Source: Paraburkholderia agricolaris (GTDB taxonomy: Bacteria; Pseudomonadota; Gammaproteobacteria; Burkholderiales; Burkholderiaceae). From it: a DNA stretch of 64,000 bases. The translations under genes were made by a program, and so were the position numbers. Below, one piece after another: positions 16,270-24,743 of the stretch (the first letter of the stretch is position 1; each line of letters opens with the position of its first letter). The stretch covers positions 1,860,001 through 1,924,000 of the forward strand of contig NZ_QPER01000001.1 of the NCBI RefSeq assembly GCF_009455635.1. The letters are read 5' to 3'. The notes under the pieces were generated by a model that saw only the letters and a program-made list of their open reading frames with translations, was not told where the DNA came from and made no database searches.

Positions 16270-17568
16270 CTATCCACCGTCCCGATGAGTTGCGCCCGTA
16301 CGCACCAACAACACTGCGCACAGCGCCGCGCAAACATTCATCGCCGCGATCACGAAACCCATCGGTGACGGCGTGCCGTTTGCGAACGCGCCGACGAGCA
16401 AGGACCCGACAATCCCTGTCCCGTACTGCGCCGCGCCGACCAGCGCCGACACTGACCCGGCGACCTCGGGGAAGAGACCGAGTGCGCCAGCAATCGAGTT
16501 GGCGATGATCATGCCACTTGTCGACACCATCACGAACACCGGCACCACCAGACCCGCGAGGCCGCCGAAATTGGTCCAGGCATCCACTGCAAGTATGAGT
16601 CCGGCAAGCGCTGCGACGAGCGTTGCCGCCCGCATCAGCCGATCGCTACCGATGCGTGGTATGAGACGTGTGTTCACCTGATTCATCACCATGATCCCGA
16701 CAATACCGGCGCCAAATAGCGCACCATAGAACTGAGGTGACACATGGTGGTAACTGATGTACGCGAACGGCGACCCTGCGATATAAGCGAACGTCGCGCC
16801 GTAGAAAAATCCGCCTGCGCCGGCGTACCCAACTAATCGTTTGTGACCGACAAGACTTCCGTAAGTTGCCCAAGCACGCCTTAGTGGCTCGCGATTGCGG
16901 CGCTCTTGCGGCAAGGTTTCCGGTAATGTGTACAGCGCGGCGAGTGTCGCGAGGCCGACGCCCACGAGCGTCCAGAAGACCACACGCCACGATGCGACGT
17001 GCAGGATCGCTCCACCGACGCTAGGCCCAATCAACGGTGCAATGGCCATCACGGTCATCAACTTTGACATCATCTGCGCAGCAACGGGACCGGCATACAG
17101 GTCGCGCACCATTGCTCTGGCAAGCACTACGCTCGCGCATGCACCCACCGCCTGCACCGCGCGGAAGGCAACCAGCATCGGTGCACTGGTCGACAGCGCG
17201 CAACCTGCGGAACCGGCGATAAACATGACGAGCCCGATAGCAATCGGCTGGCGACGGCCACGACGGTCGCTAACAGGCCCCCACAGCAACTGTCCAGGAC
17301 TGAAGCCGACCAGATAGCCGGAGATGGTCAACTCCATCATGCCGGCGCTCGCATGCAGCGTCGCCGCCATCGCCGGGAGGGCGGGAAGGTACAGGTCAGT
17401 CGAGATCGAGGCGAAGGCCATTAGCAGGCCAAGGATCGCAAGGACACGCATACCGTGCCGGTCGGCGGTATCGCGCGTAACGGCGTCTGGCCGAGGCCGC
17501 GCTGCATCAGTGCGTTCGTAGTCCGAGCGGATGTCCGGTGGCGCTGAGGGTAAATCGGTGGTGGACAT
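16270..17568 (-). CDS. Bcr/CflA family drug-resistance MFS transporter
   Basis: This 432-residue 12-TM transporter of the Bcr/CflA (DHA1) drug:proton antiporter group exports small toxic molecules. Key marks are FASISTDLYLPALPAM in TM1, the loop WGPVSDRRGRRQPIAIG, and RAVQAVGACASVVLARAMVRD in TM4. The N-terminal 40 residues are hydrophilic. I start at 17568 (MSTTDLPSAPP), because the 100-residue open extension is basic and unlike the family. It is a single gene, convergent with the terminator at 16.2 kb. It shows no link to the catabolic island. Confidence 0.88.
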   Translation of the reverse strand: MSTTDLPSAPPDIRSDYERTDAARPRPDAVTRDTADRHGMRVLAILGLLMAFASISTDLYLPALPAMAATLHASAGMMELTISGYLVGFSPGQLLWGPVSDRRGRRQPIAIGLVMFIAGSAGCALSTSAPMLVAFRAVQAVGACASVVLARAMVRDLYAGPVAAQMMSKLMTVMAIAPLIGPSVGGAILHVASWRVVFWTLVGVGLATLAALYTLPETLPQERRNREPLRRAWATYGSLVGHKRLVGYAGAGGFFYGATFAYIAGSPFAYISYHHVSPQFYGALFGAGIVGIMVMNQVNTRLIPRIGSDRLMRAATLVAALAGLILAVDAWTNFGGLAGLVVPVFVMVSTSGMIIANSIAGALGLFPEVAGSVSALVGAAQYGTGIVGSLLVGAFANGTPSPMGFVIAAMNVCAALCAVLLVRTGATHRDGG

Positions 17569-17755
17569 GGCGCTGATAGTTTGCTGGTGAATCGGGCGGT
17601 GAGAGGCGGCGTCAGCGAGTGGGTCCAGGAAAAAGGGCGTCATCCGGACTGGACAACGCTCTGCCTTGCACCAATCGCTATCGCACCCGATGCCTGTTTG
17701 CCGCGCGGCGCAAAATGCCATCGAGGGATCGTGGCCTTGTTGCTTGCCCCGAAGG

Positions 17756-18769
17756 TCAGCCGATGATGAGGCGACCCTCGACCGGATAGTTCGGGTCCGT
17801 ATAGCCAGGCGTCGAGGCGTGACCCGGAGGAACCAGACTGTCGACGAACTTTTCGTCATCCGGTCCAAGCTGCAGCGTTAGTGCCTCGAGATAGCTGTCC
17901 CAGTGCGCTTCTGTCCGCGGACCCGCAATCGCGGAGCTCACCAGCTTGTTCTTCAGCACCCAGGCAATGGCAAAGGCGATAGACGTGGTGCCGCGTTCAG
18001 CGGCGTGAGCTGCGACTTTTTGCGCGATGGCCAGCGATTCCGGGCGCCACTCAGTCTGCTGGATACGCTTGTCACCGCGTCCTGCGCGGGAATCGGATGG
18101 CGGCGTACCGTCAAGCGCGTACTTGCCCGTCAACACGCCTCGCGCGAGGGGGCTGTAAGGCACTACGCCGATACCGTAGTGCCCGGCTGCCGGCATCAAC
18201 TCGACCTCAGCCGTTCGATCGACCATGTTGTACACAGGCTCGATTGCGACGGGGCGATCAATGCCAAGCTGGTCAGCCAGACGCACGGCCTCCGCAACGC
18301 GCCAGGCCCGGAAATTGGACAGGCCGAAATAGCGGACTTTGCCTTGGCGAATCAGGTCGCCGATGGCACGCACACCTTCCTCCAGCGGCGCATTGATCAG
18401 TGCTCGATGGAAGTAGAGAACATCGATGTAGTCGGTGCCAAGACGCTTCAGGCTGGCGTCGACCGTCTGGAAAATCCACTTGCGCGATTGCCCCAGCTCA
18501 TTCGGCCCCGGATTCGCGCTAGCCTGATAGCCGAATTTCGTCGCGACAACCCAGCTGTCACGCCTTTGCGCGATCGTGCGACCGACGATTTCCTCGGAGC
18601 GGCCGCCGTGATAAACGTCAGCGGTATCAAGGAAGTTCACACCCTGATCGAACGCCTTGTCGATAATCCGTCTGGAAGTCGCTTCGTCCGTTTCGCCGCC
18701 GAACATCATCGCGCCCAGACACAGGGGCGAAACCTTGAGGGCGCTGCGGCCCAGATACCGATAGTCCAT
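17756..18769 (-). CDS. Aldo/keto reductase
   Basis: This 337-residue AKR of the YghZ/Kv-beta-like branch is an NADPH-dependent reductase of aldehydes or ketones. The catalytic tetrad is visible: Asp and Tyr in FLDTADVYHGGRSEE, Lys in VVATKFGYQ and His in DVLYFHRAL. The C-terminal RTEAHWDSYLEAL cofactor-clamp region is complete. It begins MDYRYLGRSALKVSPLCLGA. The upstream LysR gene at 19.1 kb is on the same strand 352 bases away and may regulate it. Confidence 0.9.
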   Translation of the reverse strand: MDYRYLGRSALKVSPLCLGAMMFGGETDEATSRRIIDKAFDQGVNFLDTADVYHGGRSEEIVGRTIAQRRDSWVVATKFGYQASANPGPNELGQSRKWIFQTVDASLKRLGTDYIDVLYFHRALINAPLEEGVRAIGDLIRQGKVRYFGLSNFRAWRVAEAVRLADQLGIDRPVAIEPVYNMVDRTAEVELMPAAGHYGIGVVPYSPLARGVLTGKYALDGTPPSDSRAGRGDKRIQQTEWRPESLAIAQKVAAHAAERGTTSIAFAIAWVLKNKLVSSAIAGPRTEAHWDSYLEALTLQLGPDDEKFVDSLVPPGHASTPGYTDPNYPVEGRLIIG

Positions 18770-19121
18770 TATCTTCTCCGTGCAGGCTATGCCCGCCGTT
18801 GCTAGTGGGAAAGGGGGGCTGCGTGCCGGGCACAGGTTGCCCCCGGCTCAAGGGATGCAGCCCGTCAGAAAATAGGTAGTGACGCGTCGGCCCGCGCCGC
18901 TGTTGGATTCGCGACGGATGCGCAGATGGCGCGTCTGGTTTGAACAGTCAGGACGCGCTGCTCATCGGCCATAGCGGGTATCAACAGATGATAGGCAGAT
19001 CGGGTCTAGTGATAAAGCCCTCAAAACAGCAAAGTCTTATGAGCAGCGATCATGAATGCTTCTTCTTTTCGCGCGTTGTGACGTCTGGAGGGTTGCGAAT
19101 TGCATCAAAACGGATGTCACC
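18770..19121. other. Intergenic region upstream of the aldo/keto reductase
   Basis: These 352 bases contain no plausible coding frame or strong palindrome. They presumably hold the reductase promoter, reading leftward. Confidence 0.4.
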
Positions 19122-20015
19122 CTAACGCCGGTACCGAAGTGTTTCGACGATCAGCGAAAGTGCGGGTGACGATTGACGGCGGCTCGCATAGAAAATGTGA
19201 AGACCCGGAAAGGTTGGGCACCAGTCTTTGAGTACCGGGTGGAGTCGGCCGCTGGCGACGTGCGGGCGTGCCAGTTCTTCGGGGACGTAGGCCAGACCGA
19301 ATCCCGCCAGCGCTGCGTCCAGAACGGGATAGATCGAGTTGAAGGTCCACGGCCCGCTTACCCGCACCTGCAAGTTGCGCTTACCCTTCTTGAGTTCCCA
19401 CGCGTAGACGCCTCCGCGATTGGAATAGCGGGTGTTGATGCATTGATGTCGTGAAAGATCAGACGGGACTTTTGGTGGAGGACGCTTCTCCAGATACGAA
19501 GGCGCGCCGACGATCGTCATTTGTATATCCGGCGAGATCCGAACGGCGGTCATATCTTTGGCGATCTGATCGCCGAAACGCACGCCGGCGTCATAGCGTT
19601 CTTCCACGATATCGGTCAATCCCGGGTCGACGAAAATCTCAATCTTGACGTCCGGATAGGCCGGCTGGAGTTGCGACAGCTTCGGCCACAAGACCGTGTT
19701 TGCTGCAAAGTCCGACGTCGTAATGCGGACGGTGCCGACAGGCTTGTCACGGAGTTCGTCGAACGCCGCCAGTTCGTCGGCGATCGCCTGGAATCGGGGT
19801 GCTACGCTCCGAATCAATCGTTCACCGGCGTCCGTCGGGGAGACGCTGCGGGTTGTGCGGGTCAGCAGGCGTATGCCCAATCTCGCTTCCAAGCCACGGA
19901 TGGTGTGGCTCAATGCCGATTGCGACACGCCAACCTGCGCCGCCGCCCGCGTGAAACTACGCTCGCGCGCAACCGCGAGAAATGCAAGGATGTCCCGGAA
20001 GTTCTCAGCCGACAT
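19122..20015 (-). CDS. LysR-type regulator (tandem copy 1)
   Basis: This 297-residue LTTR has its HTH at residues 5-63 (FLAVARERSFTRAAAQVGVS). It belongs to the large CrgA/DsdC-like group whose members usually control a neighbouring reductase or efflux gene. It aligns without gaps to the next LysR gene, with more than half of the residues identical by eye, including the C-terminal LRYRR. The two are therefore tandem duplicates that diverged. The likely target is the aldo/keto reductase downstream on the same strand. Confidence 0.9.
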   Translation of the reverse strand: MSAENFRDILAFLAVARERSFTRAAAQVGVSQSALSHTIRGLEARLGIRLLTRTTRSVSPTDAGERLIRSVAPRFQAIADELAAFDELRDKPVGTVRITTSDFAANTVLWPKLSQLQPAYPDVKIEIFVDPGLTDIVEERYDAGVRFGDQIAKDMTAVRISPDIQMTIVGAPSYLEKRPPPKVPSDLSRHQCINTRYSNRGGVYAWELKKGKRNLQVRVSGPWTFNSIYPVLDAALAGFGLAYVPEELARPHVASGRLHPVLKDWCPTFPGLHIFYASRRQSSPALSLIVETLRYRR

Positions 20016-20203
20016 TTAGTTGGACACTCCTGAATACGCCTGGGTTTGTGGTGACCCACTCGTGTGCTAACAGTATGGCTGCGAGCGCTGAGTGGCCCGT
20101 GGGGACGAAGCTGCTTCTTCGCAGAATGCCAGAGGCGATCGATGTTCGACGCAAGTGTTTCATGAGTTACGCTCTGTATTTTTTGCGCGTACGGATAGCG
20201 CGC

Positions 20204-21097
20204 CTAGGACCGGTAGCGCAAGGCGTCGATGAGCAAAGTCATGGCATGCGAAGGTTGCCGACGGTTGGGATAGTAGAGATGCAGTCCTGACCATACCGGG
20301 CACCAGTCTTCGAGAAGGGACACGAATTGCCCTCTGGCAACAAATGGGCGCACCAGGTCTTCCGGCAAATACGCGAGTCCGAATCCACTCTTCGCTGCTT
20401 CCAGAATATCGTAGGCGTTGTTGAACACGAGCGGCCCATCCACGCGGGCATTCAATGTGCGTTTTCCCTTCACGAACTCCCATTCGTACAACCCGCCGTA
20501 GGTTGACGTCCGTAGATTGATGCAGGCGTGTTCAGTGAGGTCATGCGGCGTTTTTGGCTGTCTTCGCCGGGCAAGATATGCCGGTGTGCCGACCACCGTA
20601 TTGCGAACGTCCGGGCCGATACGCACTGAGATCATGTCCTGGGCGAGCTCTTCACCGAAGCGCACGCCAGCGTCATAGCCTCGTGCGGCAATGTCGACAC
20701 TCGCGTATTCGTTGACGAGTTCGACCTTGATATCCGGGTATTGCGGCAGAAATTTTGCCAGCTTTGGCCAGAGCGTGCTTCTGATCGCGTAGTCGATAGC
20801 GGTGATACGGATCGTTCCCATCGGTGTATCACGCAGCTCGCTCAACGCCTGAATTTCCGCGTTGATCTCATCGAACTCGGGCGCCAGCCGATCCAGCAAC
20901 CGCTGCCCCGCCTCCGTGGGCGATACGTTGCGGGTGCTACGCATCAAAAGCCGAACGCCGAGTTTCGATTCAAGCTCGCGGATGGTGTAGCTCAGCGCGG
21001 GTTGAGACACGCGGAGCTGAGCCGCTGCGCGTGTAAAGCTGCGCGCACGTGCAACGGCAATAAAGGCGAACAGGTCGCTGAAGTGGTTGCGCGGCAT
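20204..21097 (-). CDS. LysR-type regulator (tandem copy 2)
   Basis: This 297-residue LTTR is paralogous to the gene at 19.1 kb. The HTH is in AFIAVARARSFTRAAAQLRV and the effector domain runs from about residue 90. It diverges from the secreted alpha/beta hydrolase at 21281, the normal arrangement for an LTTR and its target. I therefore infer that it controls the hydrolase and perhaps the SDR behind it. The 188-base spacer between the duplicates holds no gene. Confidence 0.9.
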   Translation of the reverse strand: MPRNHFSDLFAFIAVARARSFTRAAAQLRVSQPALSYTIRELESKLGVRLLMRSTRNVSPTEAGQRLLDRLAPEFDEINAEIQALSELRDTPMGTIRITAIDYAIRSTLWPKLAKFLPQYPDIKVELVNEYASVDIAARGYDAGVRFGEELAQDMISVRIGPDVRNTVVGTPAYLARRRQPKTPHDLTEHACINLRTSTYGGLYEWEFVKGKRTLNARVDGPLVFNNAYDILEAAKSGFGLAYLPEDLVRPFVARGQFVSLLEDWCPVWSGLHLYYPNRRQPSHAMTLLIDALRYRS

Positions 21098-21280
21098 TGA
21101 TGAGCCACCCTTATAAGACCTTGCCGATTCTACCGTCTAGTTGCCCATGGGTGCAGCCGATAGACTTCTTCTTCCCATGAATGAGCATTCCCGTTTCGAC
21201 GGGCGGTACAACTATCAGGAACTTTGACGCGCAATCTGCGAGAAGTATGAACGCGTCCTCTTTTAGGCGACACTCGAAAA

Positions 21281-22300
21281 ATGACTACAGTAAAGAACGC
21301 TTTGGTCTCCGCATCGGTTCTGGTCGCGCTTTCGTCGACGAATGTTGCGAACGGAAGCGGCGTGGCTGAAGGCGCGAATGTCGTCGGTTCGCAGAAAGTT
21401 ACATTCAAAAGCGGTGGAGTCCGGATGGCGGGGAATCTCTATCTCCCACCCGACTACGACGTGACCCGGAAATATCCTGCTATCGTCGTCGCGCATCCTT
21501 GGGGTGGCGTAAAGGAGCAGACATCCGGCCTGTACGCTCAGCAACTGGCAAACAAGGGTTTTGTCACGCTGGCTTTCGATGCATCTCACTACGGTGAGAG
21601 CGGCGGCGAGCCGCGTGATCTGGAAGACCCGGCCGATCGCGTTCAGGACATCCGCAGCGCCGTGGGTTATCTGAGCAACCTGTCCCAGGTCGATAGCAAG
21701 CGAATCGGCGCGTTGGGTATTTGTGCTGGCGGTGGCTACACGCTCAACGAGGCTCAGACCGATCTGCGGGTCAGGGCGGTAGCCGGCGTCGTGACCTACG
21801 ACATCGGCGCCGCGACACGTGAAGGCATCGAAGGCGCCCCAGTCTCCGCCGATAATCGCAAGAAGCTCCTGGAGAATGTCGACGCCCAATTGACCAAAGA
21901 GTCTGGCGGGTCGCCCGTCCTCGTCGAGCAGCTCATTCCGGGGCGTGAGCAATGGAATGGCAGCACACCGAACTTCATGCGTGAAGCCTACGACTACTAC
22001 TTGACGCCGCACGGAAGCCATCCGAACGCCAGGAACCTTTATGTGGTGACCAGCCCCGGTTTGCATATGGCGTACTACCCGCTGGAACACATGGCGGAAA
22101 TCTCTCCGCGGCCAGTGTTGCTGATTGCCGGCGGCAAGGCCGAAACGCTCAAGTTCAGCCGGGACGCCTACGCCATGGCGCAGGAACCCAAGGAACTACT
22201 GGTCATCCCCGACGCGTCGCATTTCGATCTGTACGACAAGCCGCAATATGTAGACCCCGCAGTCGCGAAACTGGCGGAATTCTTCGGGCGGAACCTTTAA
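21281..22300 (+). CDS. Secreted alpha/beta hydrolase, dienelactone hydrolase-like
   Basis: This 339-residue protein has a cleavable-looking N-terminal segment (MTTVKNALVSASVLVALSST) and is probably periplasmic. The oxyanion region is VVAHPWGG. The nucleophile elbow reads GICAGGG with Cys148 instead of Ser, as in dienelactone hydrolases and YcjY-like proteins. The His lies in PDASHFDLYDK near the C-terminus. It is divergent from the LysR at 20.2 kb and precedes an SDR. The substrate is unknown; an ester, lactone or thioester would suit. Confidence 0.85.
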   Translation: MTTVKNALVSASVLVALSSTNVANGSGVAEGANVVGSQKVTFKSGGVRMAGNLYLPPDYDVTRKYPAIVVAHPWGGVKEQTSGLYAQQLANKGFVTLAFDASHYGESGGEPRDLEDPADRVQDIRSAVGYLSNLSQVDSKRIGALGICAGGGYTLNEAQTDLRVRAVAGVVTYDIGAATREGIEGAPVSADNRKKLLENVDAQLTKESGGSPVLVEQLIPGREQWNGSTPNFMREAYDYYLTPHGSHPNARNLYVVTSPGLHMAYYPLEHMAEISPRPVLLIAGGKAETLKFSRDAYAMAQEPKELLVIPDASHFDLYDKPQYVDPAVAKLAEFFGRNL

Positions 22301-22463
22301 GTCCGATGGTCGGCGGCGAAACAGAAGATGCGATCCAGTGCGACGAACGAGGCGCCCGGCGACGGAAGCTTGAGCGAAGGATCAAATGCTTGTTCTGTCT
22401 CAGAGGTTCTGAAAGAACGCTTGGGATGGACGCTACGAATCACTATGAAAATGGAGTGAAATC

Positions 22464-23225
22464 ATGAGTTTTTCTTTTGAGAATCAGGTCGCGTTGGTCA
22501 CCGGGGCTGCTTCCGGAATGGGGCTGGCGACGGCCCGGGCATTCGCTCAGGCCGGCGCGGCTGTCGCATTGGCAGACGTGAACGGGGAGGCCGTGCGTGC
22601 AGTCGCCGACGAACTCACGGCCGCGGGCTATAAGGTGATTGGCCTTCGCTGCGATGTCGCCGACATGGACCAGGTCGAGGCAATGGTGAACGAGACGGTA
22701 TCGACTTTCGGCCGCCTGGATGCCGCGTTCAACAACGCAGGCGTGCAGAGTCCCGTGGCTGCAACGGCCGATGCCGACCCGAAAGACTATGAATTCGTGA
22801 TGGGCGTCAATCTTCGTGGAATCTGGAACTGCATGAAGTTCGAGCTGCTGCAGATGCGCAAGCAGGGGAGCGGCGCGATCGTCAACAACTCTTCGCTCGG
22901 CGGACTCGTGGGGATCGCAGAGCGCGGTATTTACCATGCCTCCAAGCACGGTGTAGTCGGGCTGACCAGGAGCGCCGGGCTTGAATGCGCGCCGCTGGGA
23001 ATTCGCGTCAACGCAATTTGTCCGGGCATTATCGAAACGCCGATGGTCTCGGGCATGCTGGAGAGCCAGCCGGAGGCGATGGCGGAAATGATGAAAGAAG
23101 TGCCGATCGGCCGTCTTGGTCGCGCCGAAGAGATCGCCGATGCGGTGCTGTGGCTGTGCAGCCCGGCTTCCACGTTTGTGATCGGTCATGCGCTTCCTGT
23201 CGACGGTGGGTATACCGTGCGCTGA
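22464..23225 (+). CDS. Short-chain dehydrogenase/reductase
   Basis: This is a classical 253-residue SDR. The cofactor motif TGAASGMG is at residues 12-19, NNAG is near 90, the catalytic Ser is in VNNSSLGG, and Tyr/Lys are in YHASK. The C-terminal AVLWLCSPASTFVIGHALPVDGG is typical. An acidic residue after strand 2 (LADVNGE) suggests NAD(H). It lies 163 bases behind the hydrolase and is probably induced with it. The substrate is unknown. Confidence 0.92.
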   Translation: MSFSFENQVALVTGAASGMGLATARAFAQAGAAVALADVNGEAVRAVADELTAAGYKVIGLRCDVADMDQVEAMVNETVSTFGRLDAAFNNAGVQSPVAATADADPKDYEFVMGVNLRGIWNCMKFELLQMRKQGSGAIVNNSSLGGLVGIAERGIYHASKHGVVGLTRSAGLECAPLGIRVNAICPGIIETPMVSGMLESQPEAMAEMMKEVPIGRLGRAEEIADAVLWLCSPASTFVIGHALPVDGGYTVR

Positions 23226-23269
23226 TGCACGACGAATGCGACGGATCACCCTTCAGGGCAATTGTGCAC

Positions 23270-23537
23270 CTGCTGGCGTTGCGGCGAATACCGGAATGCA
23301 TCGGTTGGCGTGCTGTTCGGGGATGGCTGTCAGACTTTCTGCTGCGGCGCACACGGCGCATCAACCTGGCGCGCAAGCTGCCCATCATCACTGGTCTGCT
23401 GCTTTCGTCGAGTATCGGGTTAGTTCTGCGGGGGGCTCATGTTCATTGGCGCGGTGGCGGTGCTTGGCGCGGCGTTGTACATCTTCATTCCCGGCGATAT
23501 CAAACGCATCGAATTGCCCGAGCCAGGCGCCACGTGA
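23270..23537 (+). pseudogene. Degraded MFS transporter remnant
   Basis: Fragments typical of an ACS-family MFS permease survive in different frames. SVGVLFG is followed in another frame by WLSDFLLRRTRRINLARKL and PIITGLLLSSSIGLV. After a loss, the C-terminal end MFIGAVAVLGAALYIFIPGD occurs at 23439, terminating at TGA 23535-23537. The order matches the last third of such a permease. Frameshifts and a deletion make it non-functional. It lies directly after the SDR and may once have been part of that operon. Confidence 0.6.
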
Positions 23538-23606
23538 AGGAGGTCGTGAGCGCTGCTCAATTGGTGTATGTTTTGATTTACCGCGTCAATCCTCGAGGGC
23601 AGACAG

Positions 23607-24482
23607 ATGGAGCGTTCCAACTACGCACGTGAAGACATCGGCAATCTTGTGCTGCTTGAGCACGTCAATCTCACGATTCCGGACCAACGTCTCGCGACCG
23701 TGTTCTATGTCAGTGCACTCGGTCTGACGCGCGATCCTTTTCTCATGACGGGCGTGACCAACATGTGGATCAACGCCGGCCGCTCGCAGATTCACTTGCC
23801 GCACGGCGATGCACAGCGCCTTCGCGGACATGTTGGGCTGATCGTGGGAAGCCGCGCGTCTCTGATCGAGCGGTTGCGCGCTGTCGGACCTTTGCTGGAG
23901 GGAACGCGGTTCGGATGGATCGAGCGGGACGAACGCGTGGAAGTGACCTGTCCTTGGGGGAATCGGTACGACTGTCTCGATCCCGATGCGTGCCGGGCGA
24001 GCGACCCGTGGGCGGGTATCGTTCTGGGTATTGTGTATGTGCAACTCGATGTGCCCGTCGGCTGCGCGACGTCGATTGCTGCGTTCTATCGCGAGATATT
24101 CGATGCGCCTGTCGACTCACGTGAGCGCAACGGGTCGCGGCAGGCGGTGGTCGCGGTCGGCAGACATCAACAACTCATCTACGCGGAGTCGCCCTCGGCA
24201 AGCCCGGAGTACGACGGGCATCATATTCAGATCTATGTGGCCGATTTCTCCGGACCATATGAACGGCTCGCTGCGCGAGGGTTGAATTATGGCGAGGAGA
24301 CTCACCAATATCGCTTCGCCGAGCTCGTCGATCCTGCGACTGGAACGCCTTGCTTCACGCTTGAACATGAAGTCCGCAGTTTGCGTCATCCACTGTATGC
24401 GAGGCCGTTGGTGAACCGGAATCCGGATCTGACTAACCGCAATTACAGAATGGGCGGCGAGGGAGTTGGCGGAGTGTTCTGA
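23607..24482 (+). CDS. VOC (glyoxalase/bleomycin-resistance fold) family protein
   Basis: This 291-residue protein carries two VOC-like modules: residues about 15-130 (LLEHVNLTIPDQRLATVFYV, then FYVSALGLTRDP) and about 140-260 (YVQLDVPVGCATSIAAFYRE, then HHIQIYVADFSGPYERLAARG). Candidate metal ligands are His19 and residues of the second module, but not all ligands of known dioxygenases are evident. The start is the ATG at 23607. It is not clearly in an operon with the uvrA gene facing it. The function is not predictable. Confidence 0.75.
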   Translation: MERSNYAREDIGNLVLLEHVNLTIPDQRLATVFYVSALGLTRDPFLMTGVTNMWINAGRSQIHLPHGDAQRLRGHVGLIVGSRASLIERLRAVGPLLEGTRFGWIERDERVEVTCPWGNRYDCLDPDACRASDPWAGIVLGIVYVQLDVPVGCATSIAAFYREIFDAPVDSRERNGSRQAVVAVGRHQQLIYAESPSASPEYDGHHIQIYVADFSGPYERLAARGLNYGEETHQYRFAELVDPATGTPCFTLEHEVRSLRHPLYARPLVNRNPDLTNRNYRMGGEGVGGVF

Positions 24483-24714
24483 TTGGTGAGGCACACCACT
24501 CTTCTCTCAACTGGCCGCTGCTGGATCTGCCGGCGCCTGATCCCTTCGACTATTTTCTGGTCTCCTCGGCTTTGTGTGCAGCTTAGGTTGTGAAGTTGTA
24601 CTGCCTAACTCGCAATATTCCTACCGAAAACATCCGTCTGTCTCAGAACAATATTGTTGATCCGGAAAACCGGTACCAGCAGATTTTCAAGGTTCAGGCG
24701 TTCTGGCGGGTTTG

Positions 24715-24743
24715 GGCATGAAAATTGTTCCTTCTTTCATGCC
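24715..24743. other. Inverted repeat over the uvrA stop codon
   Basis: GGCATGAAA (24715-24723) pairs with TTTCATGCC (24735-24743) and spans the end of the uvrA-like gene. It may be a 3'-end hairpin for that transcript or the convergent VOC one, but there is no T-run. Confidence 0.35.
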
